From Leptura quadrifasciata (lineage: Eukaryota > Arthropoda > Insecta > Coleoptera > Cerambycidae), in assembly GCA_963675555.1 (NCBI GenBank), contig OY776675.1, positions 12,362,615 to 12,426,614 of the forward strand: DNA of 64,000 nt, written 5' to 3'. The notes beneath the pieces were generated by a model. The model ran no database searches. It was not told where the DNA came from and was given only the letters and a program-made list of their open reading frames with translations. Each line of letters opens with the position of its first letter. The first letter of the stretch is position 1. Positions 34,440 through 45,640 of this stretch are shown in pieces. Position numbers and translations under genes: made by a program.

Positions 34440-36916
34440 ACAACGTAAAAGTAGACTTAATGACATTATAATTGAATTGTTTTAATGACCTTTTGCTCGG
34501 CTTATTTGATCAATATGCCCCAGTAAAAACTGTAATGATCCGTAAAAGGAAAGCTCCTTGGCTAAATGCAAATATTAAATTTATGATGTCTCTTAGAGAT
34601 AAGGCACTTACCAAATATAAAAAAAGCAAACTTGCCCGGGATTGGAATTATTATAAGGATTTAAAAAATCAAACAAACTATGCAATAAAACGAAAAATAA
34701 GGCATACTTAGAATTCACTTTGAATAATAACAGAGAAAGCAAAAAATATATTTGGAAACATCTCAAAGATTTGGATATCTATGTTAAACAAAAAAAATCG
34801 TCATATTCCAAATCATTTAAGTAACGTAGAATCAATCAATAGATATTTTATAAATTCCTCAAAAAGTGATACCTCTCTAGATGTCAATACAGCAAATTAT
34901 TACTCAAATAATAGAGCCGAAAATGTACAGTTTCTCATTTAAGCCAACTAATGATACTGAAGTTTTTAAAACTATTTTATCTTTTAAATCCAAAGCTGTA
35001 GGGGTTGACAAAGAGTCTAAGTATGTTATTTTATGCATGTCCACTTGTTCTACCATATATTAGTCATATTTTCAATTTTGCTGTAGAAAAAGGAGTTTAT
35101 CCTGCTATCTGGAAGCAATCACGTGTAATTCCTCTACGGAAAGTCACTAATCCAGAAGAGTTGAAAGATTTGCGTCCTATCAGTATTCTTTGTTGCCTCT
35201 CAAAAGTTTTTGAGAAAATTATTAACAGTCAAATTAGAGAACATCTGGATGCATTTAATATTTTACCTTTGCACCAATCAGGCTTTCGTTCGGGATATGT
35301 TGCACTACTGCATTGCTAAAAGTGACTGATGATTTCTTCACTGCTATCGATCAAATTAACTTATACTTACTTGTTTTACTAGATTATTCTAAAACATTCG
35401 ATAGAATTAAACATCAGTTACTTTTAGCCATCTTGCACTATATTAGATTCACAGGGAATGCGATGCTTTTAATAGAAAACTACCTGATAAATCGGCTACA
35501 GTCTGTTACATTGAGAGGTCTAGAATCTGAATTTGCAATTATAGAAAACGGAGTTCCACGAGGTTCCATTTTGGGACTTCTAATATTCACTTTGTATACT
35601 TTTCAATTCGGTCAACATCTAAAATATTCTAATTCCCACTTTTACGCCGACGACACACAAATATATTTGACTTTTCCCGAAAATGACATACAGATGGCTT
35701 GTACTAAACTAAATGAAGATCTTGTGTCATTAGTCTCAATTTCTGAAAAATTCTGTCTTTCCATAAATCCTTCTAAATCTAAGGTTATACTAATTGGGAG
35801 AGATGCCACGCGTAATAGATGTTCAAATAGAGTTGACGTAAAAGTAAATAATGAACAACTAACACTTGCAGTAAGTGAAAAAAGCTTAGGATTAGTTCTA
35901 GACAATCGCCTCAGATTTTCTCAGCACGTCACAATGATAAACAGAAGAGCGTTCTGTAACCTTAAATTAATTTACTCTAACAAAAATATTCTTAGTAAAA
36001 AATGTAAGATACTTTTATGCGACTCATTAGTATTGTCTCATTTAAATTACGGAGATAGTGTGTATGGTCCTTGTATTACTAAATCTGACTCTCAACGTCT
36101 TCAACTAATACAAAACTCTTGTATTAGATTAATTTGTGGTATAGGGAGGCGTGACCATGTTACCACTCACTTGAGAGGGATTGGTTGGCTTAATACAGAA
36201 AATAGGAGGCTATTGCATAGTTGTGTTCTTTTCCACAAAATTATTTCTCTAAAAAAAACCTCATATCTCTATAATAAGCTCACATTTCGTACAGATGTCC
36301 ACAATATAAATATACGTCGCAGAAGTTACCTAACAATTCCTCAGCATAGCACCGCTCTTTTTCAATCGTCATTCTCCTACAACATTGCGAACCTTTACAA
36401 CATGATTCCCGATAACTTGAAAAGATTACCCGTACTGTCATTTAAAAAGAAGCTTAAAGAAATACTTACTTTAGGGACTTTCAAATTTACTTAACCTGTA
36501 TAATATTTGTGTTTCCATTTTATCTTATTCTATCTTGGTATTAATAATCTTAGTCTATTGTCTTATTCTGTAAATCAGTTAATTGCCCACCATGGCAGTG
36601 GTCTTGTATTTAGTCAATGTTATTTACAAATTTATAAATTTATAATGTACTATTTGCTTTCGGTGGGCGTCTGTGGTTGAGTGGAAGATCGCGGTTCTTC
36701 GTACGTCGATGAACAGCGAACTTTGCCATTGGATAGATGTATAGTGTACATAATCTATTTTTTTTATTAACAATATAATCTAATATCTATCAATAAAAGC
36801 AATTTTCTTTTTGCAAAAAACCAGTCACCCTACTCTGTGGCTCCGACCCTCACAGAGGGGAGCTGGTAATATCAATAGCCACTCCCCACGCCCGTGGGAT
36901 TATTATTATTATTATA
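34440..36916 (+). pseudogene. non-LTR retrotransposon (jockey/CR1-like), 5'-truncated, inside element D
   Basis: 34472-34711 is the linker after the lost endonuclease (LGLFDQYAPVKTV, RKAPWLNANIK). Broken frames to 35319 carry the RT fingers (AIWKQSRVIPLRKV, LRPISILCCLSKVFEKII, QSGFRSGY). A 393-codon frame from 35313 holds motif A LLDYSKTFDRIKH, motif B GVPRGSILG, motif C FYADDTQIYL, the thumb and the C-terminal part ending in FKKKLKEIL. The RT catalytic Asp residues are intact, but upstream frameshifts break the protein. The 3' UTR includes GGTTGAGTGGAAGA and ends in (ATT)5 at about 36900-36916, a typical LINE tail. It is younger than element D. Confidence 0.92.
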
Positions 36917-36937
36917 AACTTTCCCCCCATGCAAAAA

Positions 36938-38033
36938 CCCCATTGCTGCAACTTGGAGTAAATGTTCGATATGGTATCCACCTACTATACCTTTTCTAAT
37001 TCTATTCATAAAAGATTTTCTTACATTGAAAAATACATTTTCCTGTCATTTAATAAAATTCGCTGCGTTTTATATTTTGTCCCACGGTTCTTCTCTTGAG
37101 TTGATAGTATTTGCATAGACTAAGGACTTTATATGTCCCCACACATAATAATCCACAGGATTATAATCAGGATTCGTTGGTGGCCAAGCAAACTCACTTC
37201 CTCGACCGATCCATATGCGTGGGAAAGTCTCATCAAGATAATTCTTGACTTCAATGGAAAAATGAGGGGAGCTCCATCTTGCATGAACCACACACATTCT
37301 GTTCCGTATGTCTAGCATGAAAGCATGCAATATATCAGCAAGAGTATTTTGAAGAAAAAACAGATAAGACTGTCTATTTAAATTTGGAGGAAGGCCAAAT
37401 GGTCCCGATAATTGATCGCCGGATGATACCACACCAAACGTTAATCTTAAATTCTTGCTGAAAATGTCTTTCTTTAACGGCATGAGGATTTTCTACTTCC
37501 CAGTAATAGGAATTTCTCCAGTTAAAAACGCCTCAGCGAGTAAAAGTTGCTACGTCGGTAAACAAAGTGTTCTTAACAAAATTTCTATCCTTGTTGCGTT
37601 TATTTAGAACAAATTGACAAAATTGTAGCCTTTGTGGAAGATCTTTTCGAAGTAAGTTTTGTATAGGAGTGAGATGATATGGGGAGAAGCGTTCCTTACG
37701 TAACACTCTAAGGACATATTGTTTACTCACTCTTGTTGCCGCTGCTAAACGACTTGACCTGACTTGAGGATCTTCATCCACATGAACTAAAATTTCTAGT
37801 TCTTGATCTGGAGTAATTCGTTTCGGTCGTCTTATATTGTTTTTATGGTGAAATGAACCCGTTTCTCCCAAATGACGAAACAGGTCTTTGAAAATCTAAT
37901 GGTCTGGCTGTATTCTATTTGGATATTGCAATGAGTATCTCCTCGCTGCAGCACGTCCGCTAAAATTATTTTGTGAACAAACACATATCACATCCCTCAT
38001 TTCCCTATTTGAAAAATTATTATGTGTAGGCAT
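36938..38033 (-). pseudogene. DUF4817-like/DDE transposase of element D
   Basis: ATG at 38033 opens MPTHNNFSNREMRDVICVC and a helix-turn-helix with AAARRYSLQYPNR. In-frame stops occur at 37896 and about 37533. Asp 1 sits in LFTDVATF, where the usual DEA has become DVA. The Asp 2 box can only be seen out of frame (DGAP near 37275). The Asp 3 motif reads NPDYNPVDYYVWG near 37150, keeping that Asp. The C-terminal GGYHIEHLL lies near 36960 after another frameshift. At least two stops and two or three frameshifts: dead. Confidence 0.88.
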
Positions 38034-38403
38034 TGTAAATAAAGAAGTTACAGGAATTAGCTCCAGGAACACAAGAAAAAAATAAAATGATTAAATGACA
38101 TAAATGACAGAGCTTAAACGTAACCAAAGCACACTTTTCAATAAATACATTTTGTTTCATTAAATTTGAATTTATCTTCCAAAAAATTATTGAAATGTTT
38201 AACGGCACTTTCCTCGAAAACGGTTGGAGTTATCAAGAGGCTGTTGAGTTATTGCAAAAAGATGAAAAAATAATTTGAACTTTGACACCCTGTATCTTGT
38301 TCCACAGAGACATTTTACTAAAGCATATTTGGTTATATCCTCATATTTTGGCCCAAAAAATCTACCCCTGAACTATGGCCTATTATTAGTGATCCACCCT
38401 GTA

Positions 38404-39214
38404 TATTTAATTTTTACGATATTTTTTTGTAAAGTAAATCCCAATGTTTTATCGACTTCTCGTTATCCATGTTTTTTCTTATAACTTTTATGAATAATTT
38501 GCTTAGAACTATCTATAAGGTAAGACAGATAACTTCTTGCTCGGTTATACAAATTCTTATAAAATTGCCTATAGTTTGAATGTATCAATGAAAGCTGAAA
38601 CAAGCTGGTAACAGCGCTTCAATCCTACCGCATGTAATTGTCCCGACCGTAAATCGCCCCCAGCAGTCGAATAGACCTCCCCAGGTGATTCTCCAATCCC
38701 GAGTTTAATTTACCTGTGTAATGAGCTGGATGCAGATCGCACCGCCGCAGCCACCATAGTAGACTGTGAGACGGTGGCGTGTTCATCCACCCCGACCTAT
38801 TAATTTAATGGCATTCAACCATTCTTTCATTTAATTTAAATGACAAAGTAACATTTGTAAATGTGCGCCGCCACAATTTTAAATACAATTTAAGGTGCGG
38901 TGGATTATCTTTAAACCCTTGCACCTCACTTTATTTCATTAACGGGGGTTGTGATGTGAACTTATTTTGGTAAAATGCGTAAATTGTATTCATTGCTATC
39001 ATTATACCACAGGATGAGCTCATGAAGGGTTAATTCCAAAAAGCAGCAGATTATCGATTTGATTATACAGGGTGATCTACGACTTCAATTAATGTGCCGA
39101 ATTTTACAGGTCGCCAATTTATCAAAATGAGTGTACTCGACTATTAAACGTATACCCTAAAATGCATTAAAAAGGATATTCATCATTATTTTATCGCTAT
39201 TTTTCTAAAAGGAA
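38404..39214. other. no gene; unique GC-richer block
   Basis: 38630-38950 is GC-richer, single-copy in the window and without coding signs, so it may be host non-coding DNA. TA-CAGGGTGATCTACGA at about 39066 looks like a lone left end of a Tc1-type element; no right end found. Confidence 0.4.
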
Positions 39215-40385
39215 TTTTTTACCTGACGAAACTTGACTTGGAAATTTTTTTTCAGTCTGACTGTTTCCTTCACAGCTAAACTCGCTGCAATAACCTCAGC
39301 CTCAGTTGTTGACAAAGGAACACGTTTCTTTTTCTTGCTTCACCATAAGATTAGACTTACAAAAAATTTACAAAGAATAACTGAGGTTGATCTTGTTTCT
39401 ACATCTCCACCATAATCCGCATCACATAAATCTTTAAGATCTTTAGAGTTTCTTCCAAAATATATACCAAAACTTTGTGTTCCTTTTAAATATTTCAAGA
39501 CTCTCTACTATTTCCCAGTCTCTTGCTCTTGAACATTTCAGATTGTGAGAAAAATAATTTATACTGAAGGAGACATTTGGTCTTGAATACAGCAAAGACC
39601 TCATGGCCTCTCTGTAAGGAACGCTTTTTTCCAGGTCTTTAGTTATCAGGTTAAAACATTCACCTCTTTCAATAGGAGTTAATAAAACATTTGAATTTGT
39701 TATACCAAATCTATTGAGGAATTTCTGGCATACGCTTCCAAATTTATAAAAATAGATTTATTTTCTAATTGAAAAATTTGCAATTCTAAATAATATTTGG
39801 CGTCAGTAATATGTAGTTTAAAAATTTCTGTATCTTAACAAAAGTATATAGATGTTCTTTGTTCCTGGAACCACCAGTTCATCAACTACATGTAACGTGC
39901 GTCTTATCTAAGTTTACAAAAAGATTTGGGACATTTGCATTCTGTATTAAATCACATCTTTTAAAAATTCGGTGAATGAGATGCCTGTCTCAGTCCATAC
40001 AGGCTCTTCTGAAAACGAAGCACCTTACCTGTTCCAATATCGAATCCCTCAGGCTGCTTCATTAATATCAGTTCTTCCAAATCTCATCATACGAAAGTAC
40101 GCTTCACATCAAATTGAAGCAAGTCGAGACCTTCTCTAGCTCAGATAGCTAAGGCCATTCTTACAGTCTCCTATGTTACTATTGGACTAAAAGTGCCATA
40201 AAATCAACGCTGAGTTCTTGAAGGGAACCTTTGCCAAGAAGTCGAGCCTTGTGACGTTCAGTAGAATCATATGCATTAAATTTGACCTTACAAGCACAGC
40301 GACAGCCTATAATATGTTTACCCACTGGTCTTGGCACTAACTCTCAAGCTGCATTTTCTTGAAGAGCTTGAATCTCGTCATCCAT
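39215..40385 (-). pseudogene. Ty1/copia retrotransposon RT-RNase H relic
   Basis: Minus strand from the ATG at 40385: MDDEIQALQENAA, ELVPRPVGKHIIGCR and ERHKARLLGKG are the conserved opening of copia RT. Further on, ILMKQPEGFDIGTGKV and FQKSLYGLRQA follow. RVLKYLKGTQSFGIYF then DADYGG and STTEAEVIAAS belong to RNase H. Many stops and frameshifts; the YVDD region is not readable. Gag, protease, integrase and LTRs were not seen nearby. Confidence 0.88.
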
Positions 40386-40507
40386 TGAATTTACTCATTT
40401 TCAAATTCATTCCAATTGATAGAGGTAGGCTCACTATAGTATGTCAACATCTCAAACAATCTTCAAACGAAGCTGATTCTTGTATTATTTCTGCTATGAA
40501 TTTGGAA

Positions 40508-40700
40508 GCCCTTGGTTCCCGTATACATGCTAAATCCCAATTAAATTTTTTATTCCCTTAAACAATAGGGTGGGGGTGGAAATGGGGGAACTGATGCCAA
40601 AATAAATTTTAGAGGCCCTTGGTTCTCGTACACACACTAAATATCAATTTAATCTTTCACTCCCTTTAATAATAGGGTGGGGGTGGCAATGGGGGTGGTA
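40508..40700 (+). repeat. tandem duplication, 107-bp period
   Basis: GCCCTTGGTTCCCGT at 40508 recurs as GCCCTTGGTTCTCGT at 40615, and GGGTGGGGGTGG recurs near the end of each unit. Both units can be read as LEALGSRxHxKxQxN, hinting that a small coding tail was duplicated. The upstream open frame from about 40390 contains QSSNEADSCIISAMN, which I cannot assign. Confidence 0.8.
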
Positions 40701-40714
40701 GAGGAGGTGCAAAA

Positions 40715-41550
40715 AGAACATGAACTTCGCCTTTGCAAAAAACACCAGAATGAGGTTAATTTACAGAATTATAAAAACCTTCGTCAGCGTATTAAAATAC
40801 AAATTAATGTTGCTTACAAATAGTTTATCTGTGATACTGAAAGCTCTATTCATTCAGACAGCAAAACATTTTGGTCGTTTATTAATAGCAAAAGCGGTAA
40901 GACTCGTATACTGGGTTTGTACATCTAAACGAAGATATTATTTAAAGGCCCGCAAGCTATAGTTGACGGATTCAGTGATCATTTTCGTAGTGTTCTTCAA
41001 CACAATGATGTTGCTTTAAATTTAGCTAATCCTGGTCCATGTAATTTGCCTAACATTAATATTATCTGTTTTACTGAGGAGGAAATTATTATTTCAATGA
41101 AGAAACTGAAAGATAAACCGACCCGTGGACCCGATCAAATTCCTAGCTTCCTGTGTATATGTGTTGTCTTATCCATTGAAAGTGATATTCAATCTTGCTA
41201 TAATGACGTCTACATTTCCTTTAAAATGGAAAGAAGCAAGTATGTGTCCAGTTTTAAAAAGTGCTGACCCCGCCAATATAGTTAATTATAGACCCATAAC
41301 CTTACTGAATAATTTTGGTTAAAGTTTTTGAAATGCCAGTATATAATCGCATCTACTATCCAGCAAAAAATATTATTTCACTGAATCAGCATGATTTTAT
41401 GTCAAGCAGATCCACTGCCTTTGTTTCACGCAATATGTGTCAAATATACTCGATGATCAGGGACAAGTAGATGTGATTTATACTGATTTTTCTAAAGCTT
41501 TTGATAGGATACATCATGGGATTTTATTAAACAAATTAGTAATTTATTAG
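40715..41550 (+). pseudogene. non-LTR retrotransposon relic, endonuclease-RT linker and RT fingers
   Basis: In shifting frames: SKTFWSFINSKSGKTRI, CNLPNINI, KLKDKPTRGPDQIPS, PLKWKEASMCPVLKS, NYRPITLLNNFG, and finally DVIYTDFSKAFDRIHHGILL (motif A, catalytic Asp present). It stops there, before motifs B and C. The pieces are in jockey-clade order. At least four frameshifts. Confidence 0.87.
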
Positions 41551-42367
41551 TGATAGGTGTGTTTACTTGACGGTGTAAACACGTAACAGTATGTTATTAT
41601 GCTTTTTTTTATACATTTATTTAACGTCGGCCTATTTCCGCTGCTGAGGCCTAACACCGACGCCTGTAGACGAGCTATTCCCAACCAGGAATTTTGCCGA
41701 ACCTCTTCCCTTAAGAAGAGTTGGGATCTTTTACTTGCCTAACATTTAATAGACAAGGGACCGACGGCTTTACATCCCCTCCGAAGGATGGTATATCCCC
41801 TATACATCCCTCGCCTAAGGTTGCATAGCTTCCGCGCATACACTAATATACAAGCCGCAGGAAGATGTGTGAGGCGAGGACACGGTCTTCGTTGTGAACA
41901 CGGAAACGACCCTCTGTTTGTTAAATAAAAAATCTGGAACGATGGAGGTTTAGAGCTGAAACCCCAGAGGGCGTTCGTGCACTTATTTTTCGATTTGTAG
42001 TCTCAGGGTTTGATTTCTGGAAGTGCTTGATCGGGTCGATTGCTACACCCTGTATATTGTATTTTGCACTATTTTGTATCACTTGGTTTTAATTAGCACT
42101 GTTTTGATTTTTACAGCTATTGAAGGGTCAACGGCTACACCCTGTATATTATTTTCTTTTACAAAATTACTGGAATCAATGTTGGGAGTGTGTTTTCGAT
42201 GATTTTACATTATTTGTGAATTATAGAATGTTTTTGAGGTAAACTAGATCTGGTTGACTATTTTATCATGGTTTGCCATGATGCCTGAACTGATATGAAT
42301 TTTCTGTTAATTTTGCATTTTTTTGATTTTTGTTTTTGACTTATAGGGAGAATACCCTATAACAGTT
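41551..42367. other. non-coding, with repetitive transposon-end phrases
   Basis: 41620-41960 is GC-richer and has TTCCGCTGCTGAGGC and GACCGACGGCTTTACATCCC, words I associate with TE untranslated regions. GCTACACCCTGTATATT occurs twice (about 42040 and 42131), each like a right end of a Tc1-type element without a left partner. Confidence 0.4.
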
Positions 42368-42414
42368 GGAACGGTCACCCATCCAATTACTAACCGCGCC
42401 TTACGTTGCTTTAC
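42368..42414 (-). ncRNA. 5S rRNA-like fragment
   Basis: On the minus strand the sequence resembles the 3' half of 5S rRNA: AAGCAACGTAAGGCGCGG followed by TTAGTAATTGGATGGGTGACC. The 5' half and the terminal helix are absent, so it is a 5S-derived SINE piece or a 5S pseudogene. Confidence 0.7.
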
Positions 42415-44439
42415 ATCGCATATCGAAGTATGTACATAGTAAAGACGCACCCACGCTCGCCCCATTATTGTGCTCTGTACGTCTGCACATTATTATCTTT
42501 TGCATGATAAAGAAAGGAGTTACTTTTGAAAATAGTAATGATTATTATATTCATATGAAATAAGAACATACAATTTCGCTATATTTTGACATGCCATTTT
42601 AAATTCCTTTTATAGTTTATAGATACTTGGTGTCAGACATTGTACATCGTCAGAATATTTGTAACGTATCTTATTAGATTATTAGATCTTTTCAATCAAA
42701 ACTTTAGAGTCAATATTATATGTGAAACATTGAAACCAAAAATACCTGTTAATTAGAGATTTATTTGGTAACTGTTTAAGAGTAGTGCCAGCTTGTATGT
42801 AATAATAATGATAATAATTGGCATAAAAAACAACATACAATTAAAAAAAACAGTTTGATACAAATACTATGCCAAAAGGCAGAGTTTGCAACCAAGTTCC
42901 ATTCTTTCACTCTTCCACTCTCTTGTATAAAAAAAAACTTTATACGAGGATAATTGAAACTGGTCAGTGTTAAAGCACAGGACCGTGCGTGCTGAACTTG
43001 ATATTTTGTCCTATATATTTAGCAGTGGTATCGAGATTCGAATGGTAGTTGAAAATGTGCAGGCCAGTCCGAGACTGGCAATGTAATCAGCCTGAATGAA
43101 CCATCTACGACTGCACTGGTTTAAAGATAATAAAACGGACAGGCCTACTAGCATAAAAAAACTCGTAAGTCGTTTCTCAATAGTCAACGGTGGACTTATG
43201 AGATGTGCCAGTGCAGTGCGTAAATACCTGTTATAATATCAAGCGTAGGAGTTTCATTAGTTATTGTTCATATCTATAAATATTTACTACTATATAAAAG
43301 GTAAAATATTTTAATTATTTACTAATTTACCATGGTCTCTGGAGACCATTTGAAACAGAGGATAATATAATAACGCCCGAAAATCATTTTCTTATGACAA
43401 GCATTTCTATTTACGTCCGCCCATGTACAATAAAGAGATGCCGACTGTTTTTGCCGGCTTCTAGTTTTTATACGGTTTCAATTAAGTTCGTTTACACTTT
43501 ATATGCCAAATTGCCCCGTGAACAGATATTTTTTAGGTAAAGAAATTTTTTTTTTTACTTTTAATAAAGATTTTAATATAAATTCCAAAACTGTTTAATA
43601 AGAATGGCGAGGTTTTATTTGACATACAAATATTAATTTAAAATGTTATAACTTCTTCGGGGATAATGGCTTTGTTAATTGAAACGACCTATTAAGTTAA
43701 CAAAATATTTGCGATTGATAGAATGTGACAACCGTTCTTCATTGGGTAGTATATATCGTACTACTATTAATTTAATACGTGTTTACTATAAAACGATAAA
43801 TATTTCTTGTTCTCTTCCGCCGCCGGAAAGACTATGTTGACACAGCCTCCCTTGATTAACCGCTGCCGAATGGATTCGTAAGGGTTAATTCCACTTTCAC
43901 TTAATTCCAGAAGCGTTTGTGAATTTTAAACAATATAAATTCACTTCACTCGTTGTCAATATTATGTTACTGGAGTGCCATCTCCTCGATTATGAATATA
44001 TTACAAGTAGATGTGTGTAGTGGCATCATCATCGATGGAGTTCTTGCAGCTATATTTACACTCCTCGCGAGTACGCATCAATTCCAAAACGAAATTGAAT
44101 CAACCGTATACGCGCATTTAATTCTAAATGCGCACCTCTATTAAAGCTTTCAATTTCGCTGAATGTTTATCTTTTACACTCGCTCAAATCTATCCGGTGT
44201 GATTCTAGATTGTTATATGATGTTATTTGCTTTGGAACTTTGTTCTCGTCAGGCTGACATGAGCGTGCCTAAAAAATTCCTCAGCAGGGAGTGAGCCACC
44301 ACGTGTGACGAAATTTTGTACATGGGGAAGCCACCAGTAAATGAACATTTAAGGAATTTGTACGGAGTATTTTGTGGTTGTGCAATAGCTCCAGATAAAT
44401 AAGAAAAGGACATTGTATTTGTAGGTTAATCTAGTTTTC
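42415..44439. other. no gene seen
   Basis: Scattered short open frames without motifs. 43800-43900 is GC-richer (TTCCGCCGCCGGAAAG). Nothing else recognised. Confidence 0.4.
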
Positions 44440-44756
44440 ATGAAAACCATGTGCAAAAGGATAAAGGAAATAAGTGAGGATAATATAGTTCTCAATGTGT
44501 TTGTAGAATTAAGACAGGATTTTCAGACCATCAATAGGCTAGAAGACAATTTAAATGATATGAATCACCGGACGAGAATTATGATCAAAATGTCCAGTAA
44601 CATTGCAAATCCGTACGATGTTACCCAAGGAAGCATTTTGGGGTCTCTTTTTCATTATCTGTGTCTCGAATAATTCATATGTAAGCTTGTTTCTTGATCA
44701 TACTGTAATCACCCTAACTTTTGAAGACATAAACAAATCTATGTTAAAAACAAATC
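44440..44756 (+). pseudogene. non-LTR RT relic
   Basis: DVTQGSILGSLFH is a worn GVPQGSILGPLLF box; in the next frame LFLDHTVITL stands where YADDTVI would be. Fused directly to the Penelope-like piece that follows, so two unrelated reverse transcriptases meet here. Confidence 0.65.
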
Positions 44757-45640
44757 TACGATACGTTCATCATATGGCCACATGGAGAATCATCTTTATC
44801 TGTTTTCTTCGACCATTTGAATAAACAGCATCCAAGTATCAAATTTACAATAGAGGCCGAGCAAGATGGAGCTTCACCTTTCTTAGATGTACTAGTGAAA
44901 AGGTCACACAATGGCAAGCTGGCCCATGGTGTCTACAGAAAGAAAACGCACACCGATCGTTACCTACATGCGACATCTCACCACCATCCACAACAGAACA
45001 GAGCGTTAATTAGAACCTTGGTCCACAGAGCCAACACAATATGCGACGACGAGAACAAACCCGAGGAACTACAGAATTTCCAACAAGCTTTAGAGAAGAA
45101 CGGATACAGTCAAAGCAATATACAACAAGTAGTAAATAACCAGAGGAGAACTACAGAAGAAGAACAGCAACAACCAACAACGTATGCATGCCTACCCTAC
45201 GTCGCGGGAGTCACAGATAGGCTGAAGAAGATTTTATTCAAAAAGAAAGTAAGTGTACGGCTTCGAACATTGAAGAAAATACAGCAGATGCTTCCCTCAG
45301 TCAAAGACCCTGTCTCCGAACTGTTATCAAAAAGTGTTTACCAGTTGAAGTGCACATGTGGTAAGAGCTACATCGGGCAAACAGGACGGAGTATCCAGTG
45401 CAGAATCAAACAACACCAGAGTAATACCAGACTTGGATACACGGATAGGTCGGCGATAGCAGAACATGTCCATAATAACGAGAACCATAAAATCGACTAC
45501 GAGGACGTCAATATATTAGACAGGAATACGCTATTATCCCCGAATCATTAGAGAATCACTGGAAATTATGAAAAACGTGAACAATTTTAACAGAGAGGAA
45601 ATCTGTTAACAGAGAATTTGATATTTTGTGTGATCGTGTG
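44757..45640 (+). pseudogene. Penelope-like element, 3' part (RT thumb plus GIY-YIG endonuclease)
   Basis: The frame enters at YDTFIIWPHGESSLSVF, the remains of the catalytic YVDDTF box, so everything before motif C is missing. HLNKQHPSIKFTIE, FLDVLVKR and YRKKTHTDRYLH are typical of Penelope-like RT. The C-terminal GIY-YIG domain has VYQLKCTCGKSYIGQTGRS, RIKQHQ and AIAEH. The frame ends at 45551; the last residues (PRIIRESLEI, NNFNREE) continue one frame over, so a frameshift lies near 45540. With most of the RT absent it cannot move by itself. Confidence 0.9.

Larger units (their letters stand above)
33842..38401 (-). mobile_element. 4.56-kb TIR element with a dead transposase and a nested LINE (element D)
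   Basis: The left end AGGGTGGATCATTAAT is inverted at the right as ATTAGTGATCCACCCT; TA flanks both sides (33840-33841 and 38402-38403). The inverted arms are long: the left arm extends to about 34290 and the right begins near 38141. They match block by block, with ~180 bp present only in the left arm (about 33990-34195). The transposase is on the minus strand near the right end. A ~2.4-kb non-LTR retrotransposon occupies the middle, on the plus strand. Without the LINE the element would be about 2.1 kb. Confidence 0.9.

Noticed and set aside
36661..36760. tRNA-like sequence in the LINE 3' UTR (TGGTTGAGTGGAAGA)
   Set aside because: No B box at tRNA spacing; better explained as LINE 3' UTR structure.
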